A DNA stretch of 64,000 nucleotides from Avena insularis (Eukaryota > Streptophyta > Magnoliopsida > Poales > Poaceae), in contig CM042697.1 of NCBI GenBank assembly GCA_023614405.1, positions 467,896,744-467,960,743 on the forward strand, given 5' to 3'. Position numbers and translations under genes: made by a program. The notes below the pieces were generated by a model. It made no database searches, had not been told where the DNA came from, and saw only the letters and a program-made list of their open reading frames with translations. Shown piece after piece: positions 55,401 through 64,000 of this stretch; the stretch's first letter is position 1; each line of letters starts with the position of its first letter.

Positions 55401-57375
55401 AAAGTTATGGTTTGGGATAAAACCCAAGTTGTCCTTTCTTAAAAAATTGGTATGCTATGCATAAGAAAGATGTTTGCAACCAAAATTGGATGAACATATC
55501 TTTGTATGTTATTTTGAATAATAGTTGAGTATTCCTCCATAACACCGAAGACAAAAGTGTTTGTCGCTTAGAACGTCAAGTTTCTTTGAGAAGGAATTTT
55601 TCCGTGAAAAGTTAAGTGGGAGGACAATAGAACTTTGATGAGGTTAAAAGAACCTTAGCTATATGTGCAAAGTTGCGCAGCACCGAAAAGTGTTCCGGAG
55701 GCAGCAACAATGCTCATGGATCATGTGCCTCAAAGGTTGTGGTCACAGAGGTCTAAGTTCCTATTGAACCAAGTAGGTCGGGTAAAGAATCAAATACCAA
55801 GATTTGAGAAGTTAAATCATTATTTGACAATAATGATCCGACTACATGCAAAGAAGCGATAATGGGCCCTAACTCCGTCAAATGGCTTGAAGCCATAAAA
55901 TCCGTGATAGTTCCATATACGAGAGATCAAGCTTTGAACTTGAAAGACCCTCTGAAAGGTACAAGACCTTGCAGTCATATTTGGATCTATAAAGAAATAG
56001 ACATGGATGTTTCACATCTATGAAATTATCGACATGTCGGGAAAGAGTTCACGACAATGTTCAAAGAGTTGACTATGACAAGATCCGATCTTTCATTAAG
56101 CGATATTTAGTCTAGACGGATTAATGTAGCAACCACGACATATAATTTTGTTATGTGTTAAATAAACAAAACAAGTTCTTCTAATAGAATGGTTACCTAG
56201 GACATGTGCATGACACAGTCCAAAGGGTTTTGTTAATTCAAAGGATGCTAAAAGCATATGCAAACTTCAATGGTTGAAGTAAGCATCGCGGAGTTGGAAT
56301 CTTCACTATGATGAAACTGTTAAAAGAGTTTAATTTCATCGGAGACGATGAAGATGCTTGCATTTGCAAGAAATTAAGTGGGAGCGCTAAGACATGTTTC
56401 TAATACATTATGTGGAAGACATATTGTTGATTGGAAATGATGTATCTTTTTATTAACACAAGATAAGAATTTCATCTCGATGAAATGCTTAGGCAGAACC
56501 CGAATATTTGGCATCAAAGTCTATATGGATAAATTGTGACGCCAATATGGTTGTGCCAGAAGTACATAGATGAGATATTGAATGAGTTCAATATAGAAAC
56601 TACAAGAAAGGTTCTTGTTGCACATGAAGGGTTGAACAAATATTTAAGTATTTTGATACTTGATAGATAAAATGATAAAGAGTATTTTATCAATCATGTT
56701 GTGATGTGTACAAATCCAGATATGTCCTATGCTATAATATGAGCGTATACCAGAATGATTCATAAGATGATTATTGGATGATAGTAAAGATATTCTTATG
56801 ATCTTGTAAAAGAACTAAGAATATATTATTTTGTAGAAGTGACAAATAGATGGTTAGTTCATTGTAAATAAATTACATTGATACTAGTTTTGTCATAAAG
56901 TACAAATTAAGTTTATCTCAATCTAAACTAAGGGTGGCACAATATGATGGAATGTGAGTTCCATAATGAATTTGGATGAGTTCCAAAGTTAAGACATTGT
57001 GACAGATACTACAACAAAAGGCTAAGTATATAAATGCCATTATAGCAGCAAAAGAGGGCATTTGTGTCAAGTAGTTTATTATCAAACTAGGTGTAGTTCA
57101 CAATAGGGATAATACTATGAAGATATATTGTACGACAATATTATCAACATGTTTTAACCCCAAAGAACTAAAGGTCACACCAAAGGACCAAATTTTTACA
57201 AAGCCATCTCATTAGAGAATGAGTGATGCGTAGAGACGCAAAGACATGCAGTTACACACGGACCTGGAAGTGTCAGATCCGGAGATCAGTTGACCACTAG
57301 CAATCATGTACATACGACACCGGAAAGCCATAGGTGTTGAATACACAAAGGTTTGAAACTAGATTATTGACTCTA
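52419..57375 (+). mobile_element. Copia interior, decayed; RT remnant near 55900-56500
   Basis: The leader and gag region carry no gag motif. Around 55970-56120 a frame reads FTTMFKELTMTRSDLSLSDI; around 56230-56440 fragments corresponding to KGFVNSKDAKSICKLQWLK, SRSWNLHYDETV and HYVEDILLIGND mark the RT palm, with D-to-E in the YVDD box. Integrase is not recognisable. Stops and frame changes occur throughout. The same degenerate interior occurs in the 3049-14627 copy, so the damage is partly ancestral. Confidence 0.6.
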
Positions 57376-57390
57376 GTGAAAGTGGGAGAC
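57376..57390 (+). other. Copia polypurine tract
   Basis: GTGAAAGTGGGAGAC immediately upstream of the 3' LTR; the usual plus-strand priming site. Confidence 0.7.
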
Positions 57391-59150
57391 TATTGGAGAT
57401 ATGCCCAAGAGGCAATAATAAAGTGGTTATTATCATATATTCATACTTATGATAAATGTTTACATACCATGCTATAATTGTATTAACCGGAAACATTAAT
57501 ACTTGTGTGATTTGTAAACATAAAAGAGTCCCTAGTAAAGCCTCTTGTTAAACTAGCTTGTTGGTTAATATATGATCATGGTTTCCTGATCATGAACATA
57601 GAGATGTTATTAACAACAGGGTCATATCATTAGGAGAATGATGTGATGGACATACTCCTATAGTTAAGAGTAGCATAAAGATCAAGTCATTTAATATAGT
57701 TCATTTGCTATAAGCTTTCTGATACATAGTAACCTAATTCCTTCGACCATGAGATCATGTTAATCACCATCACTGGAAGGATGCTTTGATGACATCAAAC
57801 ACCACACCGTAATTGGGTGGCTATAAAGGTGGAATTGAGTATTCAGAAAGTATGGGTTGAGGCACATGGATCAAGAGTGGGATTTGTCCATCCATATGAC
57901 GGATAGATATACTCTGGGCCCTCTCGGTGGAATGTCATCCAATTAGCTTGCAAGCATGTGACTGGCTCACAAGGGATCACATATCACGGGAACGAGAAAA
58001 GAGTACTTATCGGTAACGAGGTTGAACTAGGTATGCAGAGATACCGACGATCAAAACCTCGGATAAGTAAACTATCGTGAGACAAAGGGAAATTGGTATC
58101 GTATGTAAGTGGTTCATTCGATTGCAAAGTAATCGTAGAAATATGTGGGAGCCATATGAATTTCCAGATTCCTCTATTGTTTATTGATCGGAGAAGTGTC
58201 TCGGTCATGTCCGCATAATTCACGAACCGTAGGGAGACACACTTAAGGATTCGATGTTGTTGAGTAGTTATGGAATGATGAGTAAGAGACCGAATGTTGT
58301 TCGGAGTCTCGGATGGGATCCGGGATATCACGAAGAGATCCGGAATGGTCCGGAGAATAAGATGCATATAAGGAAAGTCCTGTTTCGGAGTTCGGGAATG
58401 ATTCCGGTGTTTTCACCAGGAATGTTCTAGAAGGGTCTGGAAGGTCCGGCACTCCGGAGGGGAAGGGTACATTGATGTGTCATGACAATGTGGAATGTTT
58501 GCATCATGTACTAGGTCACTTGGCTGGGCAATATAAAGAGAGAAATCAAATTGAAGTTTGAAAGTCAAACGCCAATTTGAAAAGTCAAATCTGAAGTTTG
58601 CTTGGTGGAGGGAGAGTAGGAAACCTACTTGGGGAGGAAGTTTCACTCCCTCCACCCGCCGGCCATGAGGAGGAGTAGGAGGAGGACTCCCTCCTCCCAG
58701 GCCGCCCCCTCCCACCTATATAAGGAGGGGTAGGGCGCCCCCTACCCCTCACACCCAAACCCTAGCTCCTGGCGCCTCCACACAAGTGCAGCCGCCACCT
58801 AGGGATCTCCCAACTCGCCGAGTTAGGGTTTCCCAATACCCTAGCCGCCGGCCACACCCTCCCCTTGGTGCCCTCTAAACCTTAGATCACCAAGGTCTTC
58901 ATCGAGTACCGTACGTGTGACCGACTGCGGGAGCGCTGCCGGAACGCGACGCCGGAAGGATCGTCTACGCAATCTTGAGATCGGCAAGAGTACGACTACA
59001 TCCCACGAGAATATGCTCTCGTTAACCGCTTTGGAATCTTCGAGGGTGAGTTCCTCTATCGACTCGTTGCTACAATCTAGTAGATAGATCTTGGCTTGTT
59101 TGTGTGCATGCGGTAGAAATTTTTTGTTTTCCATGCTAGGAACCCCAACA
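57391..59150 (+). repeat. 3' LTR of the plus-strand Copia (1760 bp)
   Basis: TATTGGAGATATGCCC to TAGGAACCCCAACA. The usual first TG is TA here (G-to-A). A 149-bp deletion relative to the 5' LTR lies at about 58897, with GTCT shared at the break. The rest is nearly identical to the 5' LTR. Confidence 0.95.
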
Positions 59151-60214
59151 ATGTACCCGGCTCGTACAGCATGCGCGCCTCCTAGGTCTGGAGGGTGCGC
59201 CGACCGAAGCCGTTCGCCGGGGTAGCGTTCACCCATGGTGAGAGAAGGGGAAGAGGTGAGAGAAGGTTCGCCGGAGTTGGGCTTGTGGGTGGGGGGAGCT
59301 GTGAGAGAGTGCGAAGATCTCCGGCGAGGAGTACGGCGTATAAAGGCCGAGGTGAGCGGCGAGGGCGGAAAGGGTGTAGCGTCAAGGGCGGGAAAAGTGG
59401 AAACGGCGGGAACTTAGTGACCACCGGTCCGTCGCGGGAGCCGAGGCGGCGACGGTGGCGCCGTAAATCGGCGACGCGTGGCCGACGCGACGGACAGTTA
59501 TTGCACGGCGGTCGCCGCGTGGTTCCGAGGATGACGACGACTCGGCTTCCGTCACTGATTCGGCGGGTTCACGCGCCGCTTTAATTTTTTTCGCCGATTT
59601 CGCTGAGTCTGGCGTTCCCAGGGCGTACCCGGAAACCTGGGTTCGGCCTGGGTAGTCCGGACCAAAAATGGTCCAAATCCAGCCAAAAACATGTCCTTGG
59701 GTACGCGACTGTCCAGTTTTCGGCATCCGGACCGAAATTTCGGCGTTCGGATCAGCCTCCTGGGTAGGCGAGTGGAGATGCTGTAACGCACATAGGAGCG
59801 CTCACATTCTTGGGAGAGCCTTCGTCGGAATTTTTTATCCGCCTCCGAGACAGATTTTTCAATCTAGACGACGAAAATCCGCTCAGCCGCATTTACATGT
59901 GTTCATTTTTTGTCGTTTGGTCCAAATTATATCCGAGGTTTCGAATCCGACGCGCCGGGACTCACATGATAACGCTGGATGAAATAAAATTGGTGGGATT
60001 TTTTTTTGCGTTGGTGGCCCTATCTTGTTAGTGTTTGAACCGAGTCGTCATCATCTCGTCGCCTCGGCTCCCGTCTGAAAAGCGTCTGAACCGCCAGGCA
60101 ATGACCGCCTGTCCACTCGCTCACGTGTCACTGTAATGGCGCGCCAATGCCAGCCCATTTTCCTTCCCACGCTGCTACACCCCTCCCGCCCTCACCGTCC
60201 TTTCCTCTTTCGCA

Positions 60215-60220
60215 TATAAA
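60215..60220 (+). promoter_or_regulatory. TATA box of Harbinger-borne gene B
   Basis: TATAAA in CGCATATAAATGCC, 100 bp upstream of the ATG at 60320. Confidence 0.6.
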
Positions 60221-60319
60221 TGCCGACCGCTCTTGCCGTCTCCAGAGAACACACTCTCGCCCCTTATTCCCCAACCCAAAAGCTACAGTTTAGGCGACGA
60301 GAAGAACTCAGCGGCAGCA

Positions 60320-61424
60320 ATGGCAGAGCGCTACCCCCGCGTCGACGAACGGTTTTGGTCGCCGCTCTCTGTAGCCCTGGGAGGCCCAGCTCCTCCACGC
60401 CGCGCGGCTACCCGGTGCCGCCGAAATTACGTTGTCCACAGACCTGGAGACTCCGGGGGAGGGGGGGGGTGCCCATGCCACTGGTGCTGGAGGGCCCCGA
60501 AATGGTCAACGGGATCCAAGTGGTCATTGCCGCCATAGAGGACCCCGAGCTCGCCGAGGACCCGAGCAACCTCGCCTACTTGGAGAAGTTCTTCATCGAC
60601 CGGTGGGAGGAACAACTCGCTGCCCACGAGGACGGAGGCCCGCCGCCGCCGTGCAACAAATCCGCATGTCGACGATGGTGGTGGAGCATGCCCGGGCGCA
60701 CACTCGCCACGGTCCTCGAGCACATCAGCGCCTCTCCTCCGGCGTTCAACCGACGTCATGGGGCATCCTCCTGGATGCCGAGGAGGATGGCCGGCTCTTT
60801 GTCGTCCTCGGCCTCGACGTCGGGTTCGTCTGACTCAACACCCTCGCCGCGGTACACGTCGCCGCCTCAGCCTGTAAAGAGAGAGCTGGAGTCCCCGATG
60901 CGCTCACCGCCAGCATGAGCTCTCGCAGCCTCATCATCGACGAGCGTCGAGCGGCGTCGCCGCCGAGAGGCCACCTGCAAATGGTGAGGATGAAGAAGGA
61001 GCTTGGCGTGCGCTTGCCAAGTGTCACCGACCCGGTGGAGTGGGCCGTCCCCGTCGACGAGGAGGAGTTCCTCCTCAAAATGGTGATGCAAGCGTCGTTA
61101 AATGACGTCCCGGTGATGAGGGTACCGGACGCGTGAGCCTGATCCAGACAAGACCGGGAGCGCGAGGAAATTGAGCGCATTCACCGGCTGCATCTGCAGG
61201 TCGAGCGCGTGGTCGTGCGCGTCGCTTGCGGGAGCGCGCCTATCAAGGAGCACCGCTCATCGTCATCGACGACGACAATAAAGACGAGGTCAGGCCCTCC
61301 TCGCAGTCGTAGTGTTGCGGTGACGTCGGGCGTTGCAGCTCTTGGTCACCGCAGCCACCGAGCGACGACGACGGCACCTAGAACGTCGACTACACCATAT
61401 TGTACCGCAACTTCGGCATGTAAT
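60320..61424 (+). pseudogene. Uncharacterised Harbinger-borne gene B, frameshifted
   Basis: Starts MAERYPRVDERFWSPL at 60320, parallel to MGERYP of gene A. The frame shifts near 60410, then encodes EMVNGIQVVIAAIEDPELAE, YLEKFFIDRWEEQLAAHEDG and the shared core CRRWWWSMPGRTLATVLEHI (60665-60730), a serine-rich tail and VKRELESPM. A second shift near 60915 leads to RRAASPPRGHLQMVRMKKEL and EEEFLLKMVMQASLNDVPVM. The C-terminus VDYTILYRNFGM-stop at 61389-61424 follows an in-frame TAG. N-terminus, core and C-terminus all match gene A, so they are paralogues, here head-to-head. Function unknown; probably inactive. Confidence 0.6.
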
Positions 61425-61990
61425 CGGCGTGCCGTAGGCATCGTCTAGTTTCTACTGTTTTCGATGTCTTTTTTAATTTTTTTCTTAGCCTAATGCAGTC
61501 AAAATTCGAGTATATGTACGAATTTGACATAATATGTACGAAATTGGCTATATTGTAATGCAATCGCTTGAATTAAACTAAGTTTCACCGTGTTTTGTCA
61601 AATTTTGGCCGAAGCCCAAAACTCAGTTTGATATCACGTCTGAAAATTCGGCCGTTTCTCAGTTTCATTCGTCCGGCACTAAATAGCGCTAGATTTAGGC
61701 CCGGAAACGAGTGTAGATGCTCTAACCCTGGTTGCTAGGGAGAACCCCTCCTGCTTGGAATCTTCCTTGTGCAAGTTGGAAAAGGGAGGCTTTCGTCGAT
61801 AGGATACAACTGGTGTTGATAGAAACAAGTTGAAAAGGTTGTAGCAGCTGATTGAAAGGCTGAAAGTGATCATGCATGATGCCGACACTAGTAACGTGCG
61901 TGCATGGTCTGGTGAGCATCACGAGCCCACAACGGTCCAACCAGCCGGGAAAGGAGGAAAAATGCTGAGGGGCCGGGCGAATATGGACGG

Positions 61991-62259
61991 ATGATCTATG
62001 TGATTAGTTATGCGTCAAGCTCTGCAAGTTGCAACTTCTTTGTTGTTGGAAAAAATATTGGCTACAACATGCGATCGAATTAGGGTGAAAAAACTTATGA
62101 TCGACCACGTGTTTTTTAATTTAGAGCGTGTTACGTACGGTCACCGATGATCTATGGGATTAGCCACGCATCGATCCTTTTGGCACCAGGCTGTGCAACT
62201 TGCAAGTTCTTTGTTGTTGGAAAAAATATTGGATACAACTTACGAGTTAGGCTGAAAAA
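61991..62259 (+). repeat. Direct repeat, two copies of about 105 bp
   Basis: GATGATCTATG(T/G)GATTAG, CAAGTTCTTTGTTGTTGG (or CAACTTCTTTG...) and GAAAAAATATTGG.TACAAC recur at 61991-62092 and 62146-62259. Confidence 0.8.
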
Positions 62260-62290
62260 AAAATAAGGATGTTGTTTTCGTATGCAAGTA

Positions 62291-62414
62291 CCTTTTCCGT
62301 TCCAAAATAAGTAATTTTAATTTGTCTAAATTCGAATGTATTTAGACATATTTTAGTGTGTAGATATATATGAATCTAAACAAATTCACGTCACTTATTT
62401 TAGAACAGAGGAAG
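62291..62414. mobile_element. Stowaway MITE, Thalos-like (124 bp)
   Basis: CCTTTTCCGTTCCAAAATAAGT and ACTTATTTTAGAACAGAGGAAG are inverted, flanked by TA (62289-62290, 62415-62416). Confidence 0.8.
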
Positions 62415-62579
62415 TATATATATAATTTAAGCAAGTTCAAGTTGTGCTTCTCCGACATACTCAAGAAGAATATGACGGCAAAAGATATGTGTGCGGCTGC
62501 AGATATTCAAATCAACATCGAAAAGCATATTCTCGATCTAAAAAACAAAATGCATATGCTCTATCGGGGTGAAACAAGT

Positions 62580-62729
62580 GGCGGATCCAGCATGTAGTAG
62601 TTGGGTTCAAATGAACCCGATAGATTTATACTAATCAAGGATAACCTACAACTTAGCACCTTATATCACTTAGTTTGACCCTATAGTTCTATATCGATGA
62701 ACCCAGTGCTAAAATCTCCTAGCTTCGCC
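62580..62729. mobile_element. Inverted-repeat MITE (about 150 bp)
   Basis: GGCGGATCCAGCA...GGGTTCA on the left pairs with TGAACCC...TAGCTTCGCCC on the right. The arms are imperfect; superfamily not resolved. Confidence 0.5.
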
Positions 62730-63030
62730 CTCTTTGAAACAAACAATATTCTTAAGAGGAAAACACCAAAATGGTACACAAAATTGCTACACATGAGCGA
62801 TCTGGTCGGGAACTTGCAAATCATGAAAAGCTTGATAACAACTTGTCGCACACGAGCGTTTTGGTCACTCCATAACGGAACCATCGACGAATATGTTAAG
62901 TCATCACATGGGTAACATGTGTTTTGTTGGTGGACTTTTTTTTTGCACGAACATCGTGTACGAAGGGATGACAACGACGATATTCGTTTTAGCATTCCCC
63001 AACCGAGTTAGAACCCTAGATCTTGCATCA

Positions 63031-63324
63031 TGTAACATCCTAGCATTTAGGACCTAACGAAGGGTAGAATTAGAATTTTGTGCATTTGCATTCGTGCATC
63101 TTAAAATGTGGGGAATTTTTGCGCAAAAGTATAAAGCACAAAGAGATTAGAATTTCTCTGATTTTGGTGATTCAGGGTTTAGATTATCAAAGTTGAGTGT
63201 TATAAATTCTGACATGACCTTTGCTGATCTTCTATATTTAAGGGGAGAAATTGGAATTAAGTATTTAAGTTAAATACAAGTAATTCAAATTAGATTTGAC
63301 TTAGTATTTAACAATTCTATGAAA
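63031..63324 (+). repeat. TGTAACATCC-type LTR start fragment
   Basis: Begins TGTAACATCCTAGCATTTAGG and shows weak block similarity (GTGCATTTGCATTCGTGCAT; GAATTTTTGCGC) to the LTR that starts at 38382 on the minus strand. It is cut by the CACTA terminus at 63325. Confidence 0.4.
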
Positions 63325-63795
63325 CACTACAAGAAATCTGGTCTATTGCAACAATAATTATTGCAACAGACAATTTTCATTGCAATAGAATGCAATATCA
63401 CCACGAGATTCCCGTTTGTGGCAATAGCCTCCACATATTGCCACAATTTAGTTTCGTCACGGTAACTACCTTTTTTGTTGCAATAGAGGACGTGTATTGC
63501 AACAAAACACCTTGGTGTTGTAATATGGTGGCCCTATTGTGACAATTTCGCGTTGTTGTAGGAACTTGTCACATTGTTGCAATAGAGACTAGCTAATGCA
63601 ACGAAAGCAAAAGATCGTGGTAATATTTGGATAGATATTGCAACTTTTTCCCATGTTGCGCTAAGTATTCATATTGTTGCAAAAAACTAGGTTGTATTGC
63701 AACAAAATACTTATTTGACGTAATAGCAGTTTTTTGCCTCAACCTCATTTTGTTGCAATAATCATTGCATACTGCGACAAGATGACATATGAAGT
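63325..63795 (+). mobile_element. CACTA transposon terminus with subterminal TTGCAACA repeats
   Basis: Starts CACTACAAGAAATCTGG, the canonical CACTA terminus. The next 450 bp contain more than a dozen direct and inverted (A)TTGCAACA/TGTTGCAAT copies, the usual transposase-binding subterminal array. The rest of the element is beyond or cut by the MITEs at the edge. Confidence 0.8.
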
Positions 63796-63796
63796 A

Positions 63797-64000
63797 CTCC
63801 CACCGTCTCAAAATATATGTCTCAGATTTGTTAAAAATTATATGAATCTAAACATTTTACTACTCCCTTCGACCAATATTAGTTGACTTGAATTTGTCAA
63901 AATTTGGATGAACCTATATACTAAATAGTGTCTAGATTCATTCAAATCTAGACAAATTTAATCAACTAATATAGGTCGTTGGGAGTATATAGATTTAATC
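63797..64000. mobile_element. Stowaway-like MITE interrupted by a second MITE, runs off the window
   Basis: Starts CTCCCACCGTCTCAAAATAT after TA; its arm (ATGAATCTAAACATTTTAC) stops at 63860 and resumes after the nested MITE at 63988. Confidence 0.6.
63863..63985. mobile_element. Stowaway MITE nested in another MITE (123 bp)
   Basis: CTCCCTTCGACCAATATTAG and CTAATATAGGTCGTTGGGAG are inverted, with TA duplicated at 63861-63862 and 63986-63987. Confidence 0.85.

Larger units (their letters stand above)
50495..59150 (+). mobile_element. Full-length Copia-type element, non-coding, with target duplication (8656 bp)
   Basis: Two LTRs (50495-52404, 57391-59150) bound a 4986-bp interior. ATGTA is duplicated exactly (50490-50494, 59151-59155). 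The primer site TGGTATCAGAGCC follows the 5' LTR and a polypurine GTGAAAGTGGGAGA precedes the 3' LTR. The first ~700 bp of the LTRs differ at roughly 15-18 sites by eye (about 2-2.5%), so the insertion is fairly recent. The interior has no ORF above 90 codons, and only a decayed RT is recognisable. It interrupts gene A of the Harbinger-like element. Confidence 0.92.
49492..59236 (-). pseudogene. Uncharacterised Harbinger-borne gene A, split by Copia and frameshifted
   Basis: Begins at ATG 59236 (MGERYPGERLRSAHPP...), reaches 59151, then continues at 50494 in the same frame once the Copia insert and one target repeat are set aside (YMAPPDTRMPLGWTLSAGGI). The core RRRWWSAPGRTLAAVLEHI lies at about 50200-50250. 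Downstream of about 50000 the frame shifts; the expected C-terminus DPDYTSFYDNFGM-stop is at 49527-49492. Product: an acidic/proline-rich protein with a WW-x2-PGRTL core and an FGM end. It has a clear relative in element B (60320-61424), and I recognise the pattern from numerous Triticeae hypothetical proteins. No function is known. Confidence 0.6.
49249..59783 (-). mobile_element. Harbinger-like DNA element A, split by a Copia insertion
   Basis: Terminal repeats GAGCATCTCCACTCG (49249-49263) and CGAGTGGAGATGCTG (59769-59783) are inverted with one mismatch, and TAA flanks both ends (49246-49248 and 59784-59786). A 3-bp TWA target duplication is the PIF/Harbinger hallmark. Without the 8.66-kb Copia insert and its target repeat the element is about 1.87 kb. 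It carries one minus-strand gene of unknown function and no DDE transposase, so it would need help in trans. Confidence 0.7.
59784..61722 (+). mobile_element. Harbinger-like DNA element B, left end not found
   Basis: The right end CGAGTGTAGATGCTC (61708-61722) is the inverse of the element A terminus with one mismatch and is followed by TAA. A related gene lies inside on the plus strand. No left terminus is seen between 59787 and 60200; element A abuts here, so B's left end was probably lost or displaced. Alternatively A and B are one compound element with an internal terminus. Confidence 0.5.

Noticed and set aside
1..64000. Search for tRNA, rRNA or a gene-cluster-type system
   Set aside because: No cloverleaf-like conserved tRNA boxes, rRNA sequence or set of co-oriented host genes was seen; the only intact host gene is NPF7.

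Overview
The window looks like an intergenic, transposon-packed stretch of a large grass genome, most likely a Triticeae species (wheat, Aegilops, barley or rye group). I infer this from nested LTR retrotransposons with Triticeae-type LTR ends, TA-flanked Stowaway MITEs, a Harbinger-like pair with TAA target duplications, and one grass gene with ordinary introns. Everything was read by eye, so family names are recognition-level and no database search was run.

Only one intact host gene is convincing: an NRT1/PTR family 7 (NPF7-type) transporter on the minus strand at 42688-44659, with three coding exons totalling 589 codons. A probable leader exon and TATA box lie near 46.0 kb. Beside its 3' end is a tandemly duplicated segment carrying a broken B3-domain fragment (41337-41753). 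All other protein signals belong to mobile elements, mostly decayed.

Layout. 1-3048: 3' part of a Gypsy element with an antisense, spliced extra gene and a 3' LTR. 3049-14627: a minus-strand Copia element (intact 5' LTR, decayed interior), split by two solo LTRs in opposite orientation and a Gypsy fragment carrying gag. 14628-17710: an unclassified transposon-like region with a double-nonsense exon, a 70-bp tandem array and repeated short motifs. 17.7-25.0 kb: low-copy DNA with MITEs, two TIR elements, a poly(A) retroposon with a 12-bp target duplication, and local duplications. 25038-38908: a 13.9-kb minus-strand Copia composite with matching CCAAC target duplications, holding a LINE and a long TGTAACATCC-type LTR. 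39.4-40.5 kb: a Mutator-like TIR element. 41-46 kb: B3 fragment and NPF7 gene. 46-49.2 kb: low-copy DNA with a microsatellite and a MITE. 49249-61722: two adjacent Harbinger-like elements, each with a related, uncharacterised gene; the first was split by an 8.66-kb Copia element with perfect ATGTA target duplications. 61.7-64.0 kb: direct repeats, MITEs and a CACTA terminus.

No new defence, metabolic or regulatory system is visible. The best candidates for a second look are the uncharacterised ORF family in the Harbinger-like pair, the Copia family that seems to have moved without coding capacity, the antisense spliced Gypsy gene, and a TIR element with a cluster of E2F-consensus-like motifs.
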